Assembly: GCA_020201295.1 (NCBI GenBank)
Contig: JAIVHA010000131.1
Location: 1 to 15,380 of the forward strand
Direction of reading: 5' to 3'
DNA: 15,380 nucleotides
DNA from: Lysobacteraceae bacterium
GTDB lineage: Bacteria; Pseudomonadota; Gammaproteobacteria; DSM-19610
The notes beneath the pieces were generated by a model. It made no database searches, had not been told where the DNA came from, and saw only the letters and a program-made list of their open reading frames with translations. The position numbers and the translations under genes were made by a program. Shown here piece after piece: positions 1 to 6,595 of the stretch (its first letter is position 1; every line of letters begins with the position of its first letter).

Positions 1-249
1 TTCTGGATTGCCGGCATCACCGGCATCATTTACGGTCTGGTGGGTGGTCCCACCAATCGCTTCGGGGTCGACTGGGAATTCGTAGGGCTGGGCGTCGCCA
101 CCTGGCTGGTGGCCACGATCTGGACGCGGGTCACCATTGCCGGCGCCGACGCCGACAAGTGTGCACGCAAGAACAGCACCTTGTGCAGCAAGATCATGCC
201 GGGCGCCGACGAGAGTGATCCCTTCGATGAGGTGCGCAAGGCGCGCTGA
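1..249 (+). CDS. 3' end of an unrecognised small membrane protein
   Basis: This open frame enters from the left edge and ends at TGA 247-249, so only the last 82 residues are visible. The stretch shows two hydrophobic segments, roughly residues 1-16 (FWIAGITGIIYGLVGG) and 28-47 (around VGLGVATWLVATIWTRV), followed by a polar tail with two Cys (KCARKNSTLCSK) and an acidic/basic end. It is therefore probably an integral membrane protein with a soluble C-terminus. I do not recognise the family and assign no function. It converges on secF across a gap holding a REP palindrome. An internal GTG at 40 is in frame, but the frame is open upstream of it with matching hydrophobic sequence, so it is unlikely to be the start. 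The reading frame is fairly sure; the identity is unknown. Confidence 0.6.
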   Translation, partial: FWIAGITGIIYGLVGGPTNRFGVDWEFVGLGVATWLVATIWTRVTIAGADADKCARKNSTLCSKIMPGADESDPFDEVRKAR

Positions 250-277
250 ATTGATGAATTGATTACGTCGTATGAAT

Positions 278-343
278 GTAGGAGCGGCCTTTGGCCGCGA
301 ACAGCCTGGTGAACTCCGATTCGCGGCCAAAGGCCGCTCCTAC
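278..343. repeat. REP/REPIN-type palindrome, perfect 23-bp arms
   Basis: Arms 278-300 (beginning GTAGGAGCGGCCTTTGG) and 321-343 are exact reverse complements of each other, separated by a 20-nt loop. The GTAGGAGCGGCC...GGCCGCGA core is the kind of repetitive extragenic palindrome found in many gammaproteobacteria, where pairs of inverted REPs (REPINs) are thought to be spread in trans by RAYT transposases. It lies between the convergent stops of the membrane-protein gene and secF, a typical REP location, where the hairpin could protect mRNA 3' ends or help stop read-through from both sides. There is no T-tract, so it is not a classic intrinsic terminator. A related copy is at 5068-5118. The rest of the 250-447 gap shows no gene. 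Confidence 0.85.
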
Positions 344-447
344 GGGGAATAACGCAATCGCCGGAACTGTGTTGACTACTAGTTTGTGAACGCAGGCTCG
401 ATCAGGCGCGCAGCACCATGAGAGCGGACGCCAAGGACAGGCCCCGG

Positions 448-1380
448 CTAGGGCCCCTCGTCCACCGCCCCTTCCTTCTTCACCGCCATGAGGTCCTGCT
501 TGCTCACGCCCATCGCCAGCGCCACCAGACTGGCGACGTAGATGGAGGAGTAGGTACCCACCACCACGCCCAGCAACAGCGCCAGGGCGAAGGATCGGAT
601 CACTTCACCACCCAGCAGGTACAGGGCAGCCAGTACCAGCATGGTGGTCAGGCCCGTGATGATGGTGCGTGACAGGGTCTGGTTGATGGACAGGTTCACC
701 ACCTCCACGGCCGTACCCTTGCGCACCTTGCGGAAGTTCTCGCGAATGCGATCGAACACCACGATGGTGTCGTTCAGCGAATAACCGATCACCGCCAGCA
801 GGGCCGCCAGGACGGTGAGATCGAATTCGATGCGGAACAGGGAAAACACCCCGAGGATCACGATCACATCGTGCACCAGGGCGGCCACCGCCCCGACCGA
901 AAAGCGGTATTCGAATCGCAGCGCCACGTAGATCAGGATGCCGATGAGGGTGTAGAGCATCGCCAGACCACCCTGCTCCGTCAATTCCTTACCCACCTGT
1001 GGACCCACGAATTCCTGGCGCCGCAACTCCACCTTGCTGTCACCCGCCTCGAGGACGGTCATGACCTCCTCGCTGAGCTGGGCGCTGCTGCTTTCCCCGC
1101 GCGGTGCGAGGCGAATCAGCACATCCCGTGCCGTGCCGAAGTGTTGAACCTGGGCGTCATCGAAACCCGCCTCGGCCAGCTTGCCGCGTACTTCCCCAAG
1201 TTCCACCGACTGCGGGTACCCCACCTCGATGACCGTGCCGCCGGTGAAATCGACTCCGAAGCTCAGCCCCCGGGTCAACAGCAGTACCAGGGATGCGATA
1301 ATGACGAACAGGGTCAGCGCCACCGCGATGCGGCGCTGACCCATGAAGTCGATGGCGGTCTCTTTCCTGAAAAATTCCAT
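448..1380 (-). CDS. secF: Protein translocase subunit SecF
   Basis: SecF pairs with SecD in the inner membrane and uses the proton gradient to help pull exported proteins out of SecYEG on the periplasmic side. The 310-aa product has the usual bacterial SecF layout: TM1 about 18-36, the FGVDFTGGT motif at 41-49, a periplasmic P4-type domain to about 135, then five TM segments (about 139-157, 162-182, 189-209, 243-262, 264-287). The conserved IGYSLNDTIVVFDRIRENFRK stretch (198-218) carries the membrane-embedded Asp204 equivalent to the functionally important E. coli SecF Asp. The start is ATG 1378-1380, with GGAGGAG (minus strand, 1386-1392) five bases upstream. Its start is 15 bases from the secD stop, so the two are co-transcribed. 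No defects are visible. Confidence 0.97.
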   Translation of the reverse strand: MEFFRKETAIDFMGQRRIAVALTLFVIIASLVLLLTRGLSFGVDFTGGTVIEVGYPQSVELGEVRGKLAEAGFDDAQVQHFGTARDVLIRLAPRGESSSAQLSEEVMTVLEAGDSKVELRRQEFVGPQVGKELTEQGGLAMLYTLIGILIYVALRFEYRFSVGAVAALVHDVIVILGVFSLFRIEFDLTVLAALLAVIGYSLNDTIVVFDRIRENFRKVRKGTAVEVVNLSINQTLSRTIITGLTTMLVLAALYLLGGEVIRSFALALLLGVVVGTYSSIYVASLVALAMGVSKQDLMAVKKEGAVDEGP

Positions 1381-1395
1381 GAGTTCTCCTCCGCC

Positions 1396-3249
1396 CTACA
1401 CCGACAGGCGCGTCACGCGCCGGCCGCCATAGATCAGGTTGATGACCGCGCGGGTGCCCATGATGGCGGTGAACATGGACGTGATGATGCCGATGGACAG
1501 GGTGACGGCGAAGCCCTTGATGGGGCCGGTGCCAAAGCTGAACAGCACCACGGCCGCAATCAGGGTGGTGATATTGGCGTCGGCAATGGTGGAGAAGGCC
1601 TTTTCATAGCCGGCATGAATGGCGGCCTGGGGACTGTTGCCGTTACGCAGTTCCTCGCGGATACGTTCGAAGATGAGCACGTTGGCATCCACCGCCATGC
1701 CCACGGTAAGCACGATGCCGGCTATGCCCGGCAGGGTCAGCGTGGCCTGCAGCATGGACAGCACCGCCACGATGATGACCAGGTTCAGCGCCAGGGCCAG
1801 GTTCGCCACCAGGCCGAATACCTTGTAGTAAAAGGCCATGTACAGCAGCACCAGCGCGAAGCCGATGATCACCGACTTGAAGCCCTGGTCGATGTTCTCC
1901 TTGCCCATGCTGGGACCGACGGTGCGTTCCTCGACGATGTCGATGGGCGCCGCCAGGGCACCGGCGCGCAGCAGCAGGGCCAGTTCGTGGGCCTCGCGCG
2001 GACTATCCAGGCCGGTGGTCTGGAAATTGCGGCCGAACACCCCACGGATGGTGGCGACGCTGATCACCTCCTCTACCTTGCGGGTACTGGTCACCCGTTC
2101 CCCGTCCACCTCGCGGGTGACCGTGCGGTTCTCGATGAACACCACGGCCATCGGATTCCCTACGTTGTCCTGGGTGAAATCGAGCATGCGCTTGGCGCCG
2201 CGACTGTCCAGGGTGACGGATACCATGGGGCCGCCCCCCTGCTGGTCAAGGCCGGAGCGGGCGTTCACAATCTGGTCGCCGGTGACAATCACCTGCTGGC
2301 GCAGCAACACCGGCTGGCCGTTACGGTCCTGGTACAGGCGTGAACCCACCGGCACCCGGCCCGCCACGGCGTCCTCGACGCTGCCACGGAAATCCACGGC
2401 CCGGTATTCCAGGGTGGCGGTGGCGCCCAGGATATTCTTGGCGGCCACGGTATCCTGCACCCCGGGCAGCTGCACCACGATGCGGCTGTCGCCCTGCTGC
2501 TGGATGACCGGTTCAGCGACGCCCAGCTCGTTGACACGGTTACGCAGGGTGGTGATGTTCTGCTGCAGGGCGAAGCGGCGAATCTCGAGGGCCTCCTGCT
2601 CGCCGATGGTGCCACGCAGTTCCAGCTCCGCTCCCTCGACCTCTTCCAGCACCAGCTGGCCGAATTCACGCTCGATCAGGTCCCGGGCCTGGCCGAGCTC
2701 CTCCGCGTCGCGGAAGCGTATCCGCACGGTATCGCTGCTGGTCTGCACGCCCAGGTAGCGGACGCGGTTCTCGCGCAGCAGGGTACGTACTTCCGTACCA
2801 TATCGTTCCACCGCCTGGGCCAGTGCCGCGTCCATGTCCACTTCCAGCAGGAAGTGCACCCCGCCACGCAGATCGAGCCCGAGGTACATGGGGCGCGCGT
2901 TGAAGCGCTGCAACCAGTCCGGCGTGGCCGGCGCCAGGTTGAGGGCCATCACCAACCGTTCGCCCAGCACCGGCCGCAGCAGCTCCACGGCCCGCAGCTG
3001 CTCTTCACTGTCACGGAAGCGGAACAGCACCTGCTCCTGGCCCGGCTCCACACCCTTGGGACTCACACCACCCTCGCGCAGGGCCAGCTGCATGGAATCC
3101 ACCAGGGCGGAATCCAGTTCGGCGCCACGCAAGGTGGATACCTGCACGGCGGGATCCTCGCCATAGAGATTGGGCAGGGCATAGAGCAGCCCTGCCAGCA
3201 GTACGGCCAGGATGAGCACATACTTCCACAACGGATACTGATTAATCAT
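1396..3249 (-). CDS. secD: Protein translocase subunit SecD
   Basis: SecD is the large partner of SecF in the proton-driven export accessory complex. I place the start at ATG 3249, giving 617 aa (E. coli SecD has 615). Reading begins MINQYPLWKYVLILAVLLAG, a polar tip followed by TM1. A GTG-type extension to 3300 adds 17 residues with no family character. From the chosen start, the periplasmic P1 region follows TM1, with YLGLDLRGGVHFLLEVD at about 122-138. P1/P4 domains run to about 445, and five TM segments fill 456-612. GMAVDANVLIFERIREE (517-533) contains Asp521, matching the conserved TM4 Asp of E. coli SecD. An AGGGGG ribosome-binding site lies eight bases before the ATG. The 186-bp gap to yajC is unusually long for this operon and is filled by an inverted repeat. 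Confidence 0.97.
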   Translation of the reverse strand: MINQYPLWKYVLILAVLLAGLLYALPNLYGEDPAVQVSTLRGAELDSALVDSMQLALREGGVSPKGVEPGQEQVLFRFRDSEEQLRAVELLRPVLGERLVMALNLAPATPDWLQRFNARPMYLGLDLRGGVHFLLEVDMDAALAQAVERYGTEVRTLLRENRVRYLGVQTSSDTVRIRFRDAEELGQARDLIEREFGQLVLEEVEGAELELRGTIGEQEALEIRRFALQQNITTLRNRVNELGVAEPVIQQQGDSRIVVQLPGVQDTVAAKNILGATATLEYRAVDFRGSVEDAVAGRVPVGSRLYQDRNGQPVLLRQQVIVTGDQIVNARSGLDQQGGGPMVSVTLDSRGAKRMLDFTQDNVGNPMAVVFIENRTVTREVDGERVTSTRKVEEVISVATIRGVFGRNFQTTGLDSPREAHELALLLRAGALAAPIDIVEERTVGPSMGKENIDQGFKSVIIGFALVLLYMAFYYKVFGLVANLALALNLVIIVAVLSMLQATLTLPGIAGIVLTVGMAVDANVLIFERIREELRNGNSPQAAIHAGYEKAFSTIADANITTLIAAVVLFSFGTGPIKGFAVTLSIGIITSMFTAIMGTRAVINLIYGGRRVTRLSV

Positions 3250-3257
3250 GCGGCAAG

Positions 3258-3263
3258 CCCCCT
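3258..3263 (-). promoter_or_regulatory. Ribosome-binding site of secD
   Basis: The minus strand reads AGGGGG here, eight bases before ATG 3249. It supports the internal ATG as the true secD start rather than the upstream in-frame codon at 3300. Confidence 0.7.
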
Positions 3264-3293
3264 GCGGGCCAGTTTTTTCAAACGGGGCTTCCC

Positions 3294-3420
3294 ACCGCAA
3301 AGGCGCAAAGTCCGCGGAGAACCACCAGAACTCAAAGAATTTTTCACCGGCTCCACCATCTGATCATGATCGACCTACCGCACACACCGCTCTTCTCAGC
3401 GTCCTTCGCGTCTTTGCGGT
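3294..3420. repeat. Long inverted repeat in the yajC-secD gap
   Basis: Left arm 3294-3310 (ACCGCAAAGGCGCAAAG) matches the reverse complement of right arm 3404-3420 (ACCGCAAAGACGCGAAG) at 15 of 17 positions, with a 93-nt centre. The purine-rich 'CCGCAAAGRCGCRAAG' wording is a recurring style of degenerate intergenic repeat. The queA-tgt gap holds the same style of sequence (CGCGGAGA tandem copies). In the centre lies a 10-bp palindrome GATCATGATC (3362-3371). The element is transcribed within the yajC-secD mRNA, where it could fold as a long-stem structure affecting the yajC:secD ratio; that role is inference. No gene is visible in 3250-3435. Confidence 0.7.
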
Positions 3421-3435
3421 GAATCGTTTGTTGTT

Positions 3436-3762
3436 TCAAAGCTCCTGCTTCAGGGTGCCCTTGGGCATCAGCGAGGCCACCGCCTGGCGCTGTACCCGCA
3501 CCTTGACGTTGGGCGCCGCCTCGATTTCCACGAAGTTCTCGCCCACCTCGATGATCTTGCCCAGCAGGCCGCCATTGGTGACCACCTCGTCACCCTTGGC
3601 CAGGGCCGCCACCATGGCGCGATGTTCCTTGGCGCGTTTGGTCTGCGGGCGGATGAGCAGGAAGTAGAAGACCACGAAGATGAGAATCAGGGGCAGGAAG
3701 CCCAGCAGCGGATCACCGGCCGGGGCCTCGGCCGCGTAGGCGTTGGAGATGAAGAAACTCAT
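3436..3762 (-). CDS. yajC: Sec translocon accessory subunit YajC
   Basis: YajC is the small single-pass inner-membrane partner of SecDF. From ATG 3762 the product is 108 aa (E. coli 110). It reads MSFFISNAYAAEAP, then a hydrophobic helix at about 19-37 (LLGFLPLILIFVVFYFLLI), the signature RPQTKRAKEH (38-47), and the cytoplasmic GDEVVTNGGLLGKI segment (57-70). The open frame extends upstream to 3834, but those 24 residues (Arg/Pro-rich) do not resemble the family, and an AAGGA site at 3769-3773 sits six bases before the chosen ATG. It lies 71 bases downstream of tgt and upstream of secD, the classic order. The Ala-rich AYAAEA near the N-terminus looks like a signal-peptidase site but is normal in this family. 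Confidence 0.96.
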   Translation of the reverse strand: MSFFISNAYAAEAPAGDPLLGFLPLILIFVVFYFLLIRPQTKRAKEHRAMVAALAKGDEVVTNGGLLGKIIEVGENFVEIEAAPNVKVRVQRQAVASLMPKGTLKQEL

Positions 3763-3833
3763 GGTTTTTCCTTGCATTGCCTTGGTTGTATGCGGACACG
3801 GGCGGCACCTGGGCGCCGTCCGGGAGCGCCGCA

Positions 3834-4961
3834 TTATGACACAGGTGGCCCCGATTGACCCCTGCGAGCGTGGAAATCCGCCACAAATTCCCGCAGCGCG
3901 CCCGCCGCGATGGCGGAGCGCAGGCCGGCCATCAGACCCTGGTAGTAATGGAGGTTATGGACGGTATTCAGGTGGGCGCCCAGCATCTCGCCACAGCGGT
4001 CCAGATGGTGCAGGTAGGCCCGGCTGTAGTTGCGGCAGGTATAGCAGTCGCAGTCGGGGTCCACGGGTCCCGTATCGGTGCGATGGCGGCTGTTGCGGAT
4101 ACGCACCACCCCCGCGTGGGTGAACAGGTGGCCGTTGCGGGCATTGCGGGTGGGCATGACGCAGTCGAACATGTCCACCCCCTGCTGTACCGCCGCCACG
4201 ATATCCTCCGGCGTGCCCACGCCCATCAGGTAGCGTGGCCGCTCGGCCGGCATACGGGGGGTGATATGGTCGAGGATGCGCTCCCGATCCTCGCGCGGCT
4301 CGCCCACGGACAGACCGCCAATGGCGTAGCCGTCGAAGCTGATATCCACGAGACCACGCAATGATTCCTCGCGCAGGTGGTTGTACATGCCGCCCTGCAC
4401 GATGCCGAACAGGGCCGCCGTCCTGTCACCCGTTTCGGCATCGTGGGCGTCACGCGAGCGCCGCGCCCAGCGCAGGGACAACTCCATGGAGTCGCCCGCC
4501 TCCCGTTCCGTGGCCGGATACGGGGTGCACTCATCGAAGATCATGACGATATCGGAGCCCAGGCGGCGCTGCACCGCCATGGATTCCTCCGGCCCCATGA
4601 ACACCTTGTCGCCGTTGATAGGGGAACGGAAATGCACACCTGCTTCGGTGATCTTGCGCAGATCGCCCAGGCTGAACACCTGGAAGCCACCGGAGTCGGT
4701 GAGGATCGGGCCTTCCCAATGCATGAAATCATGCAGGTCGCCATGGGCGGATATGATCTCCGTGCCGGGGCGCAGCATGAGATGGAAGGTATTGCCGAGG
4801 ATGATCTGGGCGCCGGTGTCGCGCACCTGTTCCGGCCGCATGGCCTTCACTGTTCCATAGGTACCCACGGGCATGAAGGCCGGGGTATCCACCGTGCCGC
4901 GTTCGAACATCAGGCGGCCGCGCCTGGCGGGACCGTCGGTGTGGAGAAGTTCGAATTTCAT
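3834..4961 (-). CDS. tgt: tRNA-guanine transglycosylase
   Basis: Tgt exchanges the guanine at position 34 of GUN-anticodon tRNAs (Asp, Asn, His, Tyr) for preQ1, the first step of queuosine formation on tRNA. The product is 375 aa, the same length as E. coli Tgt. Visible landmarks are ILTDSGGFQVFSL with Asp89 (general acid/base), the YAIGGLSVGEP substrate loop (about 212-222), GVDMFDCVMPTRNARNG (261-277) with nucleophile Asp266, and the zinc site Cys304/Cys306/Cys309 (CDCYTC) plus His335. All key residues are present. ATG 4961 gives the family N-terminus MKFELLHTDGPARRGRL; a Shine-Dalgarno match is weak here. The next enzyme of the pathway, queA, is upstream on the same strand but separated by a 284-bp repeat-rich gap. 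Confidence 0.98.
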   Translation of the reverse strand: MKFELLHTDGPARRGRLMFERGTVDTPAFMPVGTYGTVKAMRPEQVRDTGAQIILGNTFHLMLRPGTEIISAHGDLHDFMHWEGPILTDSGGFQVFSLGDLRKITEAGVHFRSPINGDKVFMGPEESMAVQRRLGSDIVMIFDECTPYPATEREAGDSMELSLRWARRSRDAHDAETGDRTAALFGIVQGGMYNHLREESLRGLVDISFDGYAIGGLSVGEPREDRERILDHITPRMPAERPRYLMGVGTPEDIVAAVQQGVDMFDCVMPTRNARNGHLFTHAGVVRIRNSRHRTDTGPVDPDCDCYTCRNYSRAYLHHLDRCGEMLGAHLNTVHNLHYYQGLMAGLRSAIAAGALREFVADFHARRGQSGPPVS

Positions 4962-4994
4962 TTGTGGCAGAGGCTCATTTTTGCGTCGGTTTTA

Positions 4995-5239
4995 CGGAAC
5001 ACGGAGAACGCGGAGACGCGGAGACGCGGAGAACACCGAGAAAACCCGATCATTGCAAAACCCCTCCTGTAGGAGCGGCCTTGGCCGCGAATGTTCGCGG
5101 GCAGAGCCCGCTCCTACACATTCTTTTAGCAACGATTGGATTAATTGAACTTGTCCGTGTTCTTCCGTGGATTCCGTGGCCAATGATGCATTCCGTTTTT
5201 AGTGATTCCATGAAACCTCTGCGTTCTCTGCGTTTCGCA
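4995..5239. repeat. Composite degenerate repeat region in the queA-tgt gap
   Basis: The left side carries the octamer CGCGGAGA three times in perfect tandem (5009-5032), flanked by worn copies ACGGAGAA (5001-5008) and ACACCGAGA (5033-5041). Right-side segments 5154-5179 (CCGTGTTCTTCCGTGGATTCC...) and 5216-5239 (CCTCTGCGTTCTCTGCG...) are inverted relatives of the left-side sequence; for instance the reverse complement of the last begins CGCAGAGAACGCAGAGG. A REP palindrome (5068-5118) is nested between the arms. No protein-coding gene is supported in 4962-5245. Frames through the left arm give Arg/Glu/Thr-rich translations, a known artefact of such repeats. Confidence 0.7.
5068..5118. repeat. 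REP/REPIN-type palindrome, second copy (imperfect)
   Basis: Arm 5069-5090 (starting GTAGGAGCGGCCTTGG) is nearly the same as the left arm of the 278-343 copy. The opposite arm, 5095-5117, reads on the minus strand GTAGGAGCGGGCTCTGCCCG..., a related but distinct REP variant. The two arms are therefore diverged REPs in opposite orientation separated by only 4 nt, which is how REPINs are built. It lies in the transcribed gap between queA and tgt. Confidence 0.8.
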
Positions 5240-5245
5240 ACGCCA

Positions 5246-6283
5246 TCAGCCTTCAGAACCACGACACTCCAGGAACATGGCGTCGCCGTAGCTGAAAAAT
5301 CGATAACCGGCCTCCACCGCATGGCGGTAGGCGGCCATCACCGGTTCATAACCGGCGAAGGCACACACCAGCATCAACAGGGTCGATTCCGGCAGATGGA
5401 AATTGGTGACCAGGGCGTCGATGACCCGGAAGCGGTAGCCGGGGGTGATAAAGATATCCGTCTCGCCCTGTAACGGCCGCAATTCCCCGTCCCGGGCAGC
5501 CGACTCGAGACTGCGTACCACCGTAGTGCCCACCGCCACCACCCGTCCGCCCCGGGCGCGGGCCGCCGTGACGCCGGCACAGACGGCCTCGTCCACCTCC
5601 ACCCATTCGGCGTGCATGCGATGGTCCTCGACACGTTCGGCACGTACCGGCTGAAAGGTGCCGGCGCCCACATGCAGAGTGACATACGCGAATTCCACGC
5701 CGCGTTCCCGCAGGCGCGCCAGGACTTCGGCATCGAAATGCAGTCCCGCGGTGGGCGCCGCCACGGCACCAGGGGCGCGGGCATAAACGGTCTGGTAGCG
5801 CTCCCGGTCGCCGGCTTCGTCGGGCCGGTCGATATAGGGCGGCAAGGGCATGTGACCGTGCCGTTCCAGCAGTTCCAGCACCGGCCGCTCGCCGGCGAAG
5901 CACAGGCGGAACAGGTCGTCCTCGCGCCCCTCCACCGTCGCCCTGATCTCCCCGTCCAGCCGCAGGACCGTGCCCGCCCCCGGTGCCTTGCTGGCCCGTA
6001 TGTGGGCCAGCGCCCGGCGCTCGTCCAGCAGGCGCTCCACCAGCACCTCCACCTTGCCGCCGCTGCCCTCCTTGTGGCCGTGCAGGCGCGCCGGGATCAC
6101 CCGGGTGTCATTGAACACCAGCAGGTCGCCCGGGTTGAGCAGGTCCGGGAGTTCGTGAAAGTGCAGGTCATGGCAACGGCCGTCGGGTGCCAGCCGCAGC
6201 AACCGGCTGGCACTGCGCCGTTCGGTGGGTTGGCGGGCAATGCGGTCAGGGGGCAGGCTATAGTGAAAATCGCGGCGCAGCAT
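5246..6283 (-). CDS. queA: S-adenosylmethionine:tRNA ribosyltransferase-isomerase
   Basis: QueA transfers and isomerises the ribosyl part of S-adenosylmethionine onto preQ1-tRNA made by Tgt, giving epoxyqueuosine. From ATG 6283 the product is 345 aa and starts MLRRDFHYSLPPDRIARQPTERR, matching the family N-terminus (E. coli MRVTDFSFELPESLIA). The frame extends six codons further to a GTG at 6301, but those residues are not conserved. Family motifs are LLVFNDTRVIPARL (54-67), GGKVEVLVERLLDERRALAHIRASKAP (75-101), GHMPLPPYIDRPDE (143-156), QTVYARAPGAVAAPTAGLHFD (164-184), TLHVGAGTFQPVR (202-214) and, near the C-terminus, DALVTNFHLPESTLLMLVCAFAGYE and YRFFSYGDAMF. It is first in the minus-strand cluster, divergent from tRNA-Leu 73 bases away. 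No clear Shine-Dalgarno sequence precedes the ATG. Confidence 0.97.
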   Translation of the reverse strand: MLRRDFHYSLPPDRIARQPTERRSASRLLRLAPDGRCHDLHFHELPDLLNPGDLLVFNDTRVIPARLHGHKEGSGGKVEVLVERLLDERRALAHIRASKAPGAGTVLRLDGEIRATVEGREDDLFRLCFAGERPVLELLERHGHMPLPPYIDRPDEAGDRERYQTVYARAPGAVAAPTAGLHFDAEVLARLRERGVEFAYVTLHVGAGTFQPVRAERVEDHRMHAEWVEVDEAVCAGVTAARARGGRVVAVGTTVVRSLESAARDGELRPLQGETDIFITPGYRFRVIDALVTNFHLPESTLLMLVCAFAGYEPVMAAYRHAVEAGYRFFSYGDAMFLECRGSEG

Positions 6284-6306
6284 GGCGCGGCATGGTAGCA
6301 CAATCC

Positions 6307-6331
6307 CCGTCCGCCCTTGCCCCGCGGACGG
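6307..6331. promoter_or_regulatory. Perfect 8-bp inverted repeat between queA and tRNA-Leu
   Basis: CCGTCCGC (6307-6314) and GCGGACGG (6324-6331) are exact reverse complements around a 9-nt loop. The loop contains TTGCCC, the best -35 candidate for the tRNA gene. In the queA direction the same repeat would lie in the mRNA leader about 24 bases before the start codon. It could be an operator or an mRNA hairpin; no T-tract follows on either strand, so it is not an intrinsic terminator. Confidence 0.45.
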
Positions 6332-6344
6332 AATACCTTATACT
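6317..6344 (+). promoter_or_regulatory. Putative sigma-70 promoter of tRNA-Leu
   Basis: The -10 box TATACT (6339-6344, 5/6 to consensus) lies 12 bases before the mature tRNA 5' end. A -35 candidate TTGCCC (6317-6322, 4/6) is 16 bases upstream. The GC-rich AGCGGACC stretch right after the -10 resembles the discriminator of stringently controlled stable-RNA promoters. Confidence 0.6.
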
Positions 6345-6356
6345 AGCGGACCTCTT

Positions 6357-6443
6357 GCCGGGGTGGCGGAACTGGTAGACGCGCCGGATTCAAAATCCGG
6401 TTCCTTTGCGGGAGTGCGAGTTCGATTCTCGCCCTCGGCACCA
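6357..6443 (+). tRNA. tRNA-Leu, anticodon CAA
   Basis: The 87-nt cloverleaf is complete. Acceptor GCCGGGG (6357-6363) pairs with CCTCGGC (6433-6439), with one G-T wobble. The D arm contains GGCGGAACTGGTAGACGC. The anticodon stem CCGGA/TCCGG encloses loop TTCAAAA with anticodon CAA, reading UUG. A long class II variable arm follows, then T stem GCGAG/CTCGC around TTCGATT. Discriminator A (6440) and CCA (6441-6443) are encoded. The long variable arm, A73 and the anticodon all mark leucine. It sits alone, between divergent queA and glgP; TTTT directly follows the CCA. Confidence 0.97.
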
Positions 6444-6479
6444 TTTTCCCGCCAGGCGGGCCGGCGACCCCGGTCCGAC

Positions 6480-6509
6480 TGCACAAGGCGGGCACCATAC
6501 GGTTATAAT
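6480..6509 (+). promoter_or_regulatory. Putative glgP promoter
   Basis: A perfect -10 box TATAAT is at 6504-6509. The best -35 match is TGCACA (6480-6485, 4/6) with an 18-base spacer. Transcription would begin near 6516, giving a leader of about 80 nt before ATG 6596. The -10 overlaps the TTG at 6509 that opens the longest reading frame, so that codon cannot be the start if this promoter is used. Confidence 0.5.
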
Positions 6510-6595
6510 TGACTCCTGCTCGTACCCCGACCCTGCCAGAAATTCTGGCACGGAAAATGCGAGTCACCAGCATACATCACACTCTTGGGAATCCC

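Noticed and set aside
871..2343. 490-residue open frame on the + strand opposite secF/secD
   Set aside because: It is antisense to two clearly conserved Sec genes, is rich in His, Gln, Gly and Arg as expected of GC-rich antisense frames, and shows no domain.
3294..3420. Inverted repeat as an insertion sequence or MITE with target duplication
   Set aside because: There is no transposase, the arms are imperfect, and no flanking direct repeat was found by eye.
5001..5041. Short tandem repeats as a CRISPR or protein-coding segment
   Set aside because: The 8-nt units are directly adjacent with no spacers, and the Arg/Glu/Thr-rich frames through them are typical artefacts of this repeat style.
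4962..5245. Possible preQ1 riboswitch before tgt
   Set aside because: The gap is explained by repeats; no C-rich preQ1 aptamer pattern near the tgt start was seen, and queA/tgt of gammaproteobacteria are not usually under this riboswitch.
6448..6460. Hairpin CCCGCC-A-GGCGGG just after tRNA-Leu as a terminator
   Set aside because: The stem leaves too small a loop unless shortened to 4 bp, and no T-tract follows it; the TTTT lies before it.
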